From the NCBI GenBank assembly GCA_029379385.1, contig CM055605.1, positions 12,063,001 to 12,127,000 on the forward strand: DNA of 64,000 nucleotides, read 5' to 3'. The stretch's first letter is position 1. Each line of letters starts with the position of its first letter. The position numbers and the translations under genes were made by a program. Source of the stretch: Quillaja saponaria (taxonomy: Eukaryota > Streptophyta > Magnoliopsida > Fabales > Quillajaceae). Of the stretch, positions 10,874 to 22,557 are shown piece by piece. The notes beneath the pieces were generated by a model. That model was given only the letters and a program-made list of their open reading frames with translations. It searched no databases and was not told the DNA's origin.

Positions 10874-13608
10874 TCAGGCATAAGCATTGCTATAGAACCT
10901 TCTAATGATGCGTGAATTGAGAATATTCAATATGACATGATTGTTAGTGCACTTAGGGGCCTTAAATTGGTTGAAGGAAGCTCCATTGCCAATGAAGTGA
11001 TCCAAAATTTTATTGAAAGTCCCACTTTCCAAAATGCAAAGCTCTAAAGGTCCTATAGAATTGGTTTTCCTGGAGAAAACATACACCGGATCAACAAATG
11101 ATGCATCCATTACTCTGCAACACTCCTCAATAACTTTTTCCTCTACCTCCCCTTTGATCTCCCAGTAAATTGTGTAGTGTCCCGGTTGCTTCTCCAGGTC
11201 TGCATGGCTAGTAAAATCAACAAGCTCAGCTTGGGCCTTGTTTAGGAGTTGTGCCCCTCTGTCCACTGCTAATTGAAGGTCATGCTCTGTAGTCTTGTCT
11301 ATGTGTACTGTCAAAACCAGGTTTCTTCGACCTTTAAATTTCAGTTTTGGGGTCCCATTGTGAAAACCAGCCACTTCTACCACATCCCCTAATCTGTACC
11401 TATAAAGCCCTGATAGAAAAAAAAAAAAAAAAAAAAAAAGGAACTCCATGTTGGTCACAGTGCAAATAGAGGCTTAGTTTGGCTTAGCAAATGATAAAAA
11501 GTTTTCTTAGATTAACTTTTAAAGCCCAATGTTCTATAATAGGGACTATTCATGAGAGTCATTTCTATTCTATCCAAAATAATTTAAAGTTCTAGAGTCT
11601 TTTATCATATAGCTTAGATATATTCAAAAATCAGAATCTATAAGGAAAATATTAACATATAAAGATGAGAGTTTAATTCTGTAGTGAGTAAGATATTGGC
11701 TACCTGTGAAAGTAGTGAGGACAAGCTCATATTCTTGTCCATCATTGACATGAGAGAGTGGGATAGGCTTATCTTCCTTAAAATCATCAATTACTGAGCT
11801 GCAATCTTCTTTCTCTCTATAAATCGGTATGAATTCGAAGTATGAGAAAGTGGGTATTACTGCAAATTTTACATTCTCTGGAGGTGAAGTAGGATCCAAA
11901 TTCGCTCCTATCCAGCTCTCACTTGCACCATAATCACCATTTACCAAAGGCAATCCCTTAGCATAATGTTTTAGTTTTTTGAAGTATGGTTGCATTGAAC
12001 CTGTCATTATAGTACAAACATACTTGGCATTTGGCCAGAGCTTAGGAATCAAACCAAACCAATCCAAGTTTTGTAACTTCTGGCAAGCAGTTTCTAATTT
12101 CGAAGCCAAACAAGGTTTTGGAGAGATTATATCTAACACAGCCTTTCTCATCTTTGGTAGTTCGATTCTCTGATTCAAAGTGCCTTCTTTAATGTCATGG
12201 CATATGTCTTTCCAGAGCTCTTCAAAAGCACTAAAAGCTTGGACTAAAGTATATGCAAAGGGTGAGGCTATAAACTCTACTTGATCAGAGAAGAATAAGC
12301 CAAGCAAGAGATGACAATAAGTAGCTTGTTTATAGTCTCCACCTGAAATTACTTCAACTGGGCTACAAGTAAATGATTTTGTCTTTTCTTGTTTGATTTT
12401 GAATTCTTCACTTGCCAAATAGTGAGTACTAATTGATCCAGCTAGTAATCCTCCTTTTGTTTTGAACTGTTTGCTACTGTATAGAAATTCAAGAATCCTC
12501 CCTCCTTTCCTTATTGGATAAACCCTGTAACAAGCATACAGAACAAGTTTCAAAGATGATTATCAAATTGGCCTTCCATGTAAGGGGGAAAAAAAAGGAT
12601 ATATGATGGATTAATTAGGATTCAAACCTTGATCTGTATGCTGCTGATAAGGTAAGAATTTGGCGGGTTGTCTCAGCAGTCTGCTGAGTAAAAGGCACAT
12701 ACTTTTGTCTTCCCTCTGTAGTTCCAGAACTATAAAATAATCATCAAAATACATTTAAATCTCAATAAGAAAGTGAAGAGAGATCTCAACATTTTGATAG
12801 TGTAAAATGTTTAATTATTGTATTATCACAATGAAAAACATAGAATGATAAGTGAAAAAAATCATTTCACCCAAAAATTTAAATTGTTAAGTGAGATTCT
12901 ATGAATAAGTTATGATATTTTACACGCCCCAACATGTATAAATTAATCCATTGGGATAATCAACTTAGAGATTGTATATAACTCTTTAATTTAATTATGA
13001 GAGTAGATGGAGGGGAGATGAAGCTCTTGGCAACTGGTAATATGTAGATGTTCCGGATACCATATAAAATAACCATTTAGCTCAAAAATTTAAACAGTGG
13101 AATCAGTCTCCATAAATAAGTTAGGATGTTGATCTTTTAATCAGTATGACTATAAAAAAACAATGTAATATAATTAACCCTATATATTGAACCCAGAAAG
13201 AAGAGAGCAACAGATCAAAGCGAACACTATTAGAAAGTAAAAAGGTGATGTATACCTTAATGAAAGAGAGGTTATAGGTTGTTGAGTGAGTATGGGACCT
13301 ATTTCCCCATCTACAATCCTTTGAATATAAGACTCTAGATCGGCATGTGAGATAATGGGCACCAAAGAGGTGAAAAGGGATTCCAATTCACATGAATCCA
13401 TCTCTTGGACGTTGAAGTTCCCCAACCATTTCTGGAGATACTCCACACCATGATTCAGCTCAAGAATATGGCGTAAGGTCTCAGTTTGGACTGAACCTGC
13501 ATTCTCAGATACCTTTTCAAACCAACTAATGATGTCACTGTCAATATTGTTGTCATTGTTGATGTGCCTGTTACTAGTTCTCGTAGCTTCTTGTTCCATT
13601 GAAGGCAT
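10874..13608 (-). CDS. GH3.10: GH3 family acyl-acid amido synthetase, GH3.10/DFL2-like
   Basis: Adenylates a carboxylic acid hormone or related acid and joins it to an amino acid in the cytosol. Exons by falling coordinate are 13608-13256, 12729-12628, 12524-11704 and 11409-10874; all introns are GT-AG and the 1,812 nt give 603 aa, normal for GH3. Nucleotide-binding motifs are SSGTTEGRQK (residues 118-127), YGASESW (350-356) and YRYRLGD (428-434). From memory the whole protein, including HADLESYIQRI and PGHYTIYWEI, matches Arabidopsis GH3.10 (group II, reported to conjugate jasmonate) better than the auxin GH3s; the substrate is inferred. The start is the first Met of exon 1; a second Met three codons on is possible. 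No stop or frameshift is present, so it looks functional. Confidence 0.92.
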
Positions 13609-13637
13609 TTTCTGTTTGATGCAGCAATAAGTTTCAA

Positions 13638-13646
13638 ATTATATAG
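13638..13646 (-). promoter_or_regulatory. Possible TATA box of GH3
   Basis: On the minus strand the sequence reads GGCTATATAATTT about 30 bp upstream of the GH3 start codon. If used, it would leave almost no 5' UTR and might favour the second Met (13599). It could equally be ordinary AT-rich leader sequence. Confidence 0.25.
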
Positions 13647-15791
13647 CCTGTGTTTGATGGGTTTGATAATAACACTTAGTATGATATGATAATTTGTAAA
13701 ATGATTATTCTAACGTATGTTTTAAAAATACTTATTAAGTTATAATAAATATGATTTTTAGAAATTAAACTTTTAAAAAATAACAATTTATACATCAAAT
13801 AATATTGAAATCATTGTTAATTACCATAATAAATACTTTATATTTATAAAATATTAACAAGTGCCCTTAAGGCACTAACTAGAAAATCTATTTTTAAAAG
13901 TTCACGAGTAATCAATGTTTAATTCATGCATTGGATTAGTTCAAATTCAGAGAAAACTAATATTTGATACATGCATCGGACTGAATAACATTTTCCTAAA
14001 AGATTTTTACAAAAAATAATTTGTGTTTGATGCATGTATGGGATTTGATATCCTTATTGAAAATAAGATGTAAATTATAATTTTTCCAATTTAGAGTACT
14101 TATGTAAATGCATTGGATGGGATAAACTAGTTCCATATAAGTTTTTTTTCTTAACATACATATACATATATGATTAATGATGTGCATTAATTGGATTTGA
14201 TAACCTTATCCAAAATAAGAATTTTTTATAGAATAATTTTTTGAATTAATTATTGTTTAAGAATCTCAATTAGTAGGTTATTCTCAAAATCGATACTCAC
14301 TCTTCTTTTTTTGTACCATTTAAGGCATTTTACCCAAAAACGGGTAAGTGTAGTGACCAAAAGAATGTGACATGATGGTTTTTTACTCATCATTCCTTTT
14401 TCTTTTTTTTTTTCTCTTTTCTACATCTTTTTTTATATAGTTATTTTATAAAATTCTTAATTTGTATATTAATGGCAATAGATGGCATTGTAATTTTTTT
14501 TTTCTTTTTCTTTATTTTTTGACATTACCTTATTATTTTATAAAATTTCTAAATTATTATTGGAGAGCATCGAAGATATGCCTTTCTTTTTTTTTTTTTT
14601 CTTTTCTCAACATTACCCATCATGAGACATAACTTATTATTGATTAAATGAATCCAATATCTCACAAAATTCATAAATTGTACCTCATTATGGAAAAGGT
14701 TAAAAAAAAAAAAAACATGTTAGTTGATGCTCTTCAAAATTAATTGGATTTAATCAAATAACTAGTTAAATATTGAAAATATATAATAAAAAATTATAGG
14801 AAGGGCAGATACAATCATGTTTTAAATCATTTTTTATCTAACAAAAATATGTGATGGATAACCTTATCCAAAATAAGGTCTTAACTTATACTACAAAATT
14901 TTGTATGCAATTACTCATTGATGGAATTGTCACAAAATTTCAATATTGTTTTTTCTTCTCGTTTTTTAGCGGACACATTCTTATACTTGTAAGTTTATAT
15001 CTTTTAATGCAATTTATTTTCGAGAGTTACATTATATCAACTTTTAATGAAGGAGGGAAATTTTTATGGTCAAGTTTAACACACTTTACTCGCTAAAAGT
15101 GCACCTTAAAATGCCTACTCAGATAACTAGGCAAATGATAAATATATTGAGAAATTTTAATTATGAAAAGCTATATTCTTATTAGGCAAATAAGTTCTAT
15201 TTTGAATCAAGGAGAAGAGAGTTATTTGTGAGCAATTCGTTAAGGGCTCAACTCAAGCTCAAATTTTACAAAATTCAACTTGTAAGTGTTTTATTTTCGT
15301 AGTTATTATCCGTGTTTTGCTTTCTATATTGGCTCGCTCGTTTTCATACCTAATTTTGGGAAAGCAATACCAAATACTAAGTTGTGAGACCAGATTCACT
15401 CTACTTCATCATTCTTGTATTCGGTCAACTTCATAGTTCATTCGTGTATTAGAGTGAAGCAGCATGACATGTATAGGTTACAACATGAAGCACCATAATT
15501 AAGGTTCTTGGATCAATGAATTTTACTGTGATACAAGAAAAGATGATAAAATAATGTGTTACCTAATGAAACCTCTATCCTTATGGAATAGGCAGAACAA
15601 GTCAGAATGAATAAATGATGAATTCGAAAAGTAATGCTTCTGAATACTGTAAACCAGTAACAATATGCAGAGTCATTTCCCCTCTTCTGAATTGACCGCT
15701 TCCCTCTCATTGTCGTTGGTTTCTGAGGTGTTTTGCATTTGAAGTAGCCGTTGTTGTTCCCCTCTTCTGTGCATTTATTTCACTCACAGCC
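13647..15791. other. GH3 upstream region, no gene
   Basis: AT-rich intergenic DNA containing the GH3 promoter. A loose motif (TTTGATGCATGTATGGGA-like) recurs near 13917, 13960, 14020, 14105 and 14185, and TAACCTTATCCAAAATAAG occurs at about 14200 and 14860. No coding motif is seen; the short ORFs at 13996-14187, 14851-15096 and 15513-15710 look random. Confidence 0.5.
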
Positions 15792-16028
15792 TTAGGTTTT
15801 GCTACTTGTCGACTGCTGATACATAACACCACCTAGTATACAAATCAAAAGCCCTGTTGTAGTACCCACCAAAGTTGAGTGCTTGTCCAATATTACCAAA
15901 TTAATCACAACTGTCAAAATTTGTTCACTATACCAAGAGCAGTAAATCTTGTCGCATATCTTGCTCTGCAGCAAGAGAATCCAAAGAAAGAGATGAACAA
16001 ATCAAACAGACAAGACAACCACACCAGT
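15792..16028 (-). pseudogene. GONST3-like nucleotide-sugar transporter, C-terminal fragment
   Basis: The minus strand reads LSCLF, ISFFGFSC, then FTALGIVNK, a one-base frameshift, and LTVVINLVILDKHSTLVGT followed by GGVMYQQST. This is the last transmembrane part of the plant GONST3-type Golgi GDP-sugar transporter family. Only the C-terminus is present; the rest lies 5.6 kb away at 21617-22557. The part from LSCLF to STLVGT is present in both fragments. The frameshift makes it non-functional. The left limit marks the end of recognisable similarity. Confidence 0.8.
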
Positions 16029-17017
16029 AGATCTAATTTACTTTGAATGTTTTTTTTTTTTTCCTGATCATTCATTAGAATTGTATTGAACTCCTCCGCA
16101 GATATAATTAACTGATATATATATAAACTGAGCGAAAATAAATCATCAATTAGAGTCTCTGTGTCTGATAAAAATCCTTATAATTTTTTTTTGTTATTAT
16201 AAATTAAAAATCATTCTTGATTGTGCATTTCAATTTTGTAAAATAATATTTTTATTCTTTTTTTTTCCTTCTTACTTTCATTTCTACCAAGTCTTTTATT
16301 TCATTCCTGGATGTGCATTTGAGAGTATTGTTTTAGCTTTTAAATTAGAATTTCTAATATATATATATATATATATAATTTTTTTTTGTTAAGAATTAGG
16401 ATTCCTATTTTGATTGTGAATGTATCTGACTCCGTACTACCAAGTCTTTTTTTGTTCAGAAAAATATTATGGTCTTGGTTACAAATTATGTTAGGAATTT
16501 TAGCTTTAATTCAATTATAAACTTGCTACATAAATGGTCGCCTAGGGTCACAACGGTAACACCATTTGATCAAAATATCGTTTTAGAAGATTTTTTATTT
16601 GTCAATTTTGTCTCATATATTTTAAAACATTTATAATGATTTTTTTTCATTCTAACTATTAATATTTTAGACAAAAAATACTGATATTGATTAAAATATA
16701 AAATCTTTTGCCACAAATTAACTGTTGGTTAAAAAAAAAAAAAAAAAGCACATATATTTTTCTTAACATATCAGTCTTTGCCAATCTCATCCAAAAAGTA
16801 TTCTTGTAGTTTTATTCTCTAACCCTTTTTTTCACTGCTCGCTCTTCACTTCTATTCTCTAAAAAAAAATGAAAATACTATTAACTCGGTCAAAATTTTT
16901 ATTTCTCATTTATAAATCAGTAAGAAAACAAAAGTAATTAATATATTCCGTCAATTTTTAAAATGTCTAAATCATGACTAGTCTTTTATTTTATAAATTT
17001 TAGAGATACGGTATTTA

Positions 17018-17452
17018 GGCTTGGTTTAGTAATGTTGTGACTTTTTGAGAGTGTTGTGCGATCACATGGCTCTCTTAGAACTACTTTTAAAAAGTTACAG
17101 CAATAGTGTTTAGTAAAATAATGTAAAAGATGCTCTTAAGAGCGAGCAACAAATTAGTATTTAGTAAATTCATTGTAAAGCTCCTCTAAAGATTTAAATT
17201 AACTATAATAGATATTGATAATAAAAATATAGATAATTAACTTACTGCATTATTTAATAATAGGATAAATACTAATTTTTATTAAAAATTAAGGTTATAT
17301 TAGTTTTCTAAATTTTTGAAAGCATAAGCCAACTTTTAAAAGCATCCTTAATTTTGAAAGCCCAGAAACAACCACCTTTTTTGTTACCTAACATAAAAAA
17401 ATTGACTTCATAAGCATAAGCACTCTCTAAAAGAGCATTACCAAATGAAGCC
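17018..17452. mobile_element. Tourist/Harbinger-like MITE, 435 bp
   Basis: Terminal inverted repeats: the left end is GGCTTGGTTTAGTAATG and the right end, reverse complemented, is GGCTTCATTTGGTAATG. TTA flanks both sides, the 3-bp target duplication of PIF/Harbinger elements. Block A lacks the element at the paralogous position near 10425. There is no coding capacity. Confidence 0.8.
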
Positions 17453-17909
17453 TTAAAAAGAGGCTGGATGAAGGGATGCAAATTAATTGAGAAATGAGTG
17501 AGAAAAAGTTTTTTTTACTAACTCCAAAAATGTGATGAAAAGATATTATATTTTAAAATACGTAAACATTTTTCATTTAAAATGTAAAAGATGTTAAACT
17601 AAGGGAATGTATATTAGAAATGCTTTGAAAGATGTGATAAAATTAACGAAAAGATAGTTTTAAGACAAAATTGATCGAAAAATGCTTAAAAAATTGATAA
17701 CACTTAGGCACAGTATAAGATGTCGTGAACTTATTTCATTTTACAACAAAATAAGAAAATTCCAACAACAGTTTGAAACAAATTCACTACTTGATATAAC
17801 TCATACTGAAAATGCTTTTATTGATCTTGGGTTTTGAAAAGCTTCTGTCAATCTGCAATATCCCATTCCCAAGCAAAAAGAAACTTTTTTTTTTTTCGTC
17901 AACCTCAAG

Positions 17910-18079
17910 CATAAGCAGAGCTATAAAACCTTCTAATGATGCATGAATTAAGGATATTCAATATGACCTAATTGTCAGTACACTTAGAGGCCTTATATTG
18001 GTTAAACGACACTCCTTTGCCAATGAAGTGATCCAAAATATTCTTGAAAGTGCTTCTTTCCAAAATGCAAAGCTCTAAA
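17910..18079 (-). pseudogene. GH3 pseudogene, 3' end of exon 4
   Basis: Matches the last part of the intact GH3 exon 4 at 10874-11050 with many substitutions. It is cut at 18079 by a solo LTR and resumes at 20683. The 5-bp repeat CTAAA/CTAAT flanks the interruption. Confidence 0.85.
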
Positions 18080-20682
18080 TGTTATAACATGATATCATAT
18101 TGTTACGTGTTAGACTTGTTGTATGCAACTTGAGTTTGTAAGGGAAATAAAATTATAAACAAAATAAATTAAAGTGAATGAACATTTAAAATATATGTAT
18201 GTGTATATTATACCAAGAATTAATTTACACCACAATTTTTAATGACTTTGACTTTGACTTCGATTTGATTATTTTTATTTTCTTTTTCCTTTTTCTTATT
18301 TTCAGTCCTTGTTCTTTTTCCCTTTTGGCCGACTTACTTTCCTTCTTTTTTTTTTCTCCCTCTATTTCCTTCGATTGTTCTAGTACCTTGCTTCTTGTTC
18401 TGCTATGGTGAATTCCAACCCTTGTAGCTGAGGAGTTCAGCCATACTTGTTCAAAATTTTTAGTCTTGCCATGTGAGGGTTCTTGTTCTATACATGGTCC
18501 TTCCTCTTCTTTCTATGCCAAATTTTAGCCCCTGTTTGTAAGGTGTGGTTCTGTTTTGCTTGGTGTTCTTATCCTTGCCGTGAAGTGAGTTTTGCTTAGG
18601 TCTTGTGTTCCCCTTTCCCTGTAGCTGTGTAGTACTTATCATCCACCTTGAGGCAGAGGTTGGCAGTGGCTGTAATTTCATTCCTCTGTTTGTCTTTTTG
18701 ATTCCTTTGTTGGCCGATGAAGTCAAGCCTTCTTTCTTGTTTGTTGAGCCTTGTTTTCCTTTTGTGTACCATGTAGGTGTGTGAGTTGGAGAAGTTTCAA
18801 AGTAGCTGCTTTCTATCCTTCCTTTGCAGCCAGCGTTTTCCCTTGTTTTGGCAACAATCAAATTTCCTTCTTCCTCCTCTTTTCTACTCGTCTACTTGTT
18901 GGAGTTTTGGGAGGATTTTGTGTAGCTAGGCAGCAAGGATAGCAACTATTCTATCCTTAGCAGCATAACCTCTTTCATGGCAGCAACAAAAGGTGCAGCC
19001 ACCTCCTTCCCTTGTTGATGTTTTCATGTTTCTTGTCCAATTAAGATAGTAGTTCATCCTTGAATTAGAATCCTTTCTATGTTATACTTGATTGAGAGTT
19101 GGGATGTAGAGAATTTAAAAGGGTGAATTGAACTTAAAAAGTGATGGAAAGTGTGATGGTTAAATGGTTAAGGAAAAAAGGGAAACATGGAATTCAAGTT
19201 TTTGAATGATTTAGAATAACTAACTTTAATTTGAATTTGAGACTAGAATGTGATAAGTGTTGAAACTATGAATTTATATTGATTTCTTGGTATGTATACA
19301 TATAAAGTATACATACATGAAATAGAATAAATTATGCCTTCAAGGTGCTTGATAAAATGTCTAAGAAAAGTTAATTTTTGGTAAATGGATGGAAATTAAC
19401 ATATGTAGGCTATGATAATTAGAGAATTATATCCATGGAATTTATAAACTAAGCTATGCTTGATATCATGATTTTCAGCTTCGAAACGTGTGGGTGATCA
19501 GTCGTTACTTTTGAATTCAAGGAGGAACGACTCGTCGAATCCATAAATTTTGTAAGTGGAAAAATGTTACTCTTTAGTTGCTAGTTTGTTGTAAGTACTT
19601 GTCTAGGTGGTTATACGTGTATATGTGAATATATTTCTCAAATATGAAAGTTTAACACTTTAGTTGAAATAATTGGTAAGAGTACTATGTTGTGATTTTT
19701 AATATTGATTATATTGTGTTTTGATATGAAATTTTGTTAGTGTGTGACAAGGGCCAATGAATCTATTTTGATATATGAAATAGAATTCAGGTGCACCTAA
19801 GATAACTTGATTTGATTATTTGATATTCGATTCAAAAAATTTGAGTAACTCAGCCCTGGGGAGGATATGTATAAAGTTTATATATTCTTCGTGTCCAGAA
19901 GCAAAAATGTCTCGAGGAGGATGTGTATTTGGTGTGTGGGTACTGAGTTACTTCGATTGGCCGTTTTGGTTTGTTTGAAATGTTTGTATATTACATTTTA
20001 TGTTAGTTGCATTGGTTTGATTTTACATTTTCAACAATGATGTATGTGTGAAATGAAATTGTTTTTATAGTTGGTTTTCATATGAGTGTATTAGATCTAT
20101 GTATTTTAATTATGTATTGATTGATGCTAGTACTCTTCAGGTACATTTTTCACCCACTTAATCTTTACAGCTCACCCCTCATTTGTTCATTTTTTTTTAG
20201 TATCAAGATCCCAGTCTACGTCCCTGACGAGTATGTGACTTACTGATATTGTTGCAACAAGGTATTCCAACGAGATCATTTACTTGAAGCCAAAGGATGA
20301 AGCTTTACAGTCACATTAAAGCTTAAGTTTCAGATTTAACTTGCGTGATAGTTGAGTTTGTTATTGTTTATGGTATAAAATAGAGTGCAGCTCCTTGAGT
20401 ATGTTGTTATTGTAGTTAACTAGTTGTGTGTAACCAGGGTATAACCATATTTGTATTATTGGGCATGTTCCACTTTACGAAAAATCTTTGTCGAAATTTT
20501 TAGTTAAATTACTATGCATATTAGTACATGAGTCTTTACATATGGTTTTGTTTTTATAAAACTTTCCTTTTAATTTCTAATTTGGTCAATAGTCATATGC
20601 ATTTCTTGATTTGGAGTCAAGGTTACGAAGATTTGGATATCCATTTCTCTGGCCAGTCATGCCTTTGTATAAGGATGTGACA
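18080..20682 (+). mobile_element. Chromovirus-family solo LTR inside GH3 pseudogene
   Basis: Starts TGTTATAACATGATATC and ends GGATGTGACA, matching the LTR ends of the full element at 23937-34271 and the reversed copy at 3736-7082. Flanks are CTAAA and CTAAT, a 5-bp target duplication with one mismatch. No gag or pol domain lies inside, so a full element was lost by LTR recombination. At 2.6 kb it is longer than the LTRs of the nearby full element. Internal ORFs (18199-18411 plus, 18460-18861 minus) are not recognised genes. Confidence 0.8.
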
Positions 20683-21617
20683 CTAATAGTCCAATAGAAT
20701 TGGTTTTCCTAGCGATAAGATACCCATGATCAACAAATGATGCATCCATTACTCTGTAACACTCCTCAATAATTTTTTCCTCTACCTTCCCTTTGATCTC
20801 CTAATAAATTGTGTTGTGTTCCGGTTGCTTTGCCACATCTACATGGCTAGTAAAATCAACAAGCTCAGCTTGGGCCTTATTTAGGAGTTGTGCCCCTTTC
20901 TCCACTACTAATTGAAGGTACTTGCCCTGTATTCTTGTCTATGTTTACTGTCAAAATTAGCTTTCTACTGCCTTTAAAGCTTAGTTTTGGGATCCCATTG
21001 TGAAAACCAACCATTTCCATCACATCCCCTAATTTGTACCTATAAAGTCTTGAAAGAACAAAAGGAACTCCATGTTGATCACAGTGCAAATAGAGGCTTA
21101 GTTTGTCTTGGCAAATGATAGAAAGTTTTCTCAGATAGACTTTTCAAGACCAATTTTCTATAATGGAGATTATTCATGAGAGTCATTTCTATTCTATCCA
21201 AAATAATATAAAGTTCCATAATCATTAATCATATAGCATAAAATTATTAAAAAATAAAAATCAATAAGGAAAAAAAATAACATATAAAAATCTGGGTTTA
21301 ATTCTATGATTTGACTAAGATATTGGTTACTTGTGAAAGTAGTGAGGACAAGCTCACATTCTTGTCCTGACATGAGAGAGTGAGATAGACTTGTCTTCTA
21401 TGAACTCAATTATAGAGCTACAATATTGTTTCTCTCTATAAAGTAGTATGAATTCGAAGTATGAGAATGTGGGCATTACAACAAAGATTACAATCTTTGG
21501 AGGTGAAGGGGGACCTAAATTCGCTCCAATCCAGCTCTCACTTGCACCGTAATGGTTTAGTTTGTTAAAGTACAGTTGCATTGAACTTGTCATTATAGAA
21601 CAAACATACTTGGCATT
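20683..21617 (-). pseudogene. GH3 pseudogene, rest of exon 4, intron and part of exon 3
   Basis: The minus strand gives LYRYKLGDVMEMVGFHNG and NIDKNTGQ (exon 4), an intron at about 21060-21330, then exon 3 pieces NAKYVCSIMT, YGASESWIGANLG and FSYFEFILLYREK. It has a 12-codon deletion before YGASESW, a TGG-to-TAG stop in the segment matching YWEIKGE, and frameshifts. Exons 1, 2 and the 5' part of exon 3 are absent. Similarity ends at 21617, where GONST3-like sequence begins. Confidence 0.9.
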
Positions 21618-22557
21618 TCTGTTGTACGCACCAAAGTTGAATGCTTGTCCTATATTACCAAATTGATCACAAAAGTCAACAATTTGTTCACTATACCAAG
21701 AACAGTAAATCATGTTGTAAATATTGCTCTACGGCAAGAGAATCCAAAGAATGAAATGGATAAACTAAACAAACAAGATAACCCTTCCAGAAAAACTACT
21801 TAGAACGAGTACCAATCATACTCATTAGAGATTTCATGCTTTATCTTTTTCATCTTGCCCATTATAAGGAGTTCCATAGGAAAAAGTAAAAGAGCCTCAA
21901 GATTGTTGTAAAGAACAAGGCCTCATAATTACATGCTTCATATAAACAAAATCTATGGTTTTGCTAACCAAATAAGCTAAAGCCTAGCTATAAGCCATGA
22001 ATGTGAACTGGTAATCTGTGAATACACAGAGCACACTTGCTCCAATAATATTAGCTAATGAAATCCATGTCTTCATTAATGGCCAAGGCTGGCTCAAGAA
22101 GAGTGTCTCCCTTATTGCAACAAAAATTGGAATTATTGAAGAGAATACTATGAAAGTGTCAACATTGGCATGGAGGAGGAGCTTACTGTTGGTGAACAGA
22201 GAGATGTAAAATATGATAGTTGCAAGTAGAAATCGCCACATGGTCAAGAGATCAAGCTGATCATACTTTATAACCTAAAACAAGCACATAGTAGGACCCC
22301 AGTTGCACTAGTGAAGTCCTATAAAGCAGTCAGTGAACCTGGATAAGGAAACGTCATGACAGCCTATTTTGGTGATGATAGAAAGCAAAGAAGCAGATAA
22401 GCAGTACCCAGCAGCTACACCATAGAATGAAAGTTGCTTGGGAAAGACATTGATCCAGTTTCCGCAAATACTATTATCAAAGGAAGCAGGGGCTTCAAGA
22501 CCTTTACGGATCTTGATAGTTGTACATTTCTCCACGAAATTATCTTTAGCCATCTAA
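21617..22557 (-). pseudogene. GONST3-like nucleotide-sugar transporter pseudogene, N-terminal to TM region
   Basis: Read on the minus strand: a start near 22553 (MAKDNFVEK), then FYGVAAGYCLSASLLSII, a frameshift, GSLTAL-stop-DFTSATGVLLC, a frameshift, LLTMWRFL, NSKLLLHANVDTFIVF, PIFVAIRETLFLSQPWP and FTDYQFTFMAYS. After 21970 it continues as TIDFVYMKHVI, a short deletion, ELLIMG, KKIKHEIS, LSCLFSLSISFFGFSC, and FTVLGIVNKLLTFVINLVI with in-frame stops. This is a multi-pass Golgi nucleotide-sugar transporter of the GONST3 type (from memory of Arabidopsis GONST3). It is continuous without introns and breaks off at LVRTT, where block B enters. It is clearly non-functional. Confidence 0.85.

Larger units (their letters stand above)
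7649..12032. repeat. Duplication block A (GH3 3' half plus downstream flank)
   Basis: This segment is paralogous to 16028-21617 in the same orientation. Homology begins at a shared AGATCTAAT and ends at a shared CAAACATACTTGGCATTT. It spans the flank downstream of GH3, GH3 exon 4, intron 3 and the 3' part of exon 3. Block A contains a TIR element (8265-10009) that block B lacks. Confidence 0.85.
16028..21617. repeat. Duplication block B (second copy of GH3 3' half)
   Basis: Paralogue of block A (7649-12032) in the same orientation. It lies within a GONST3-like pseudogene, with fragments of that gene on both sides. It carries a MITE (17018-17452) and a solo LTR (18080-20682) absent from block A, and lacks the block A TIR element. 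Without these insertions the blocks are about 2.6 kb each. Confidence 0.85.

Noticed and set aside
10874..11458. GH3 exon 4 ORF starting MTNMEFLFFFF
   Set aside because: The start lies in the polypyrimidine tract of the intron; the real exon begins at 11409 after the CAG acceptor.
18460..18861. 133-codon minus-strand ORF in the solo LTR
   Set aside because: Low-complexity, antisense to the LTR, no motif, and not preserved in the other LTR copies.
21354..21713. ORF joining transporter-derived and GH3-derived sequence, a possible fusion protein
   Set aside because: The first third is the GONST3-like region read in the wrong frame. Only the GH3 part is in its native frame, with a deletion. It is a chance ORF across the breakpoint.
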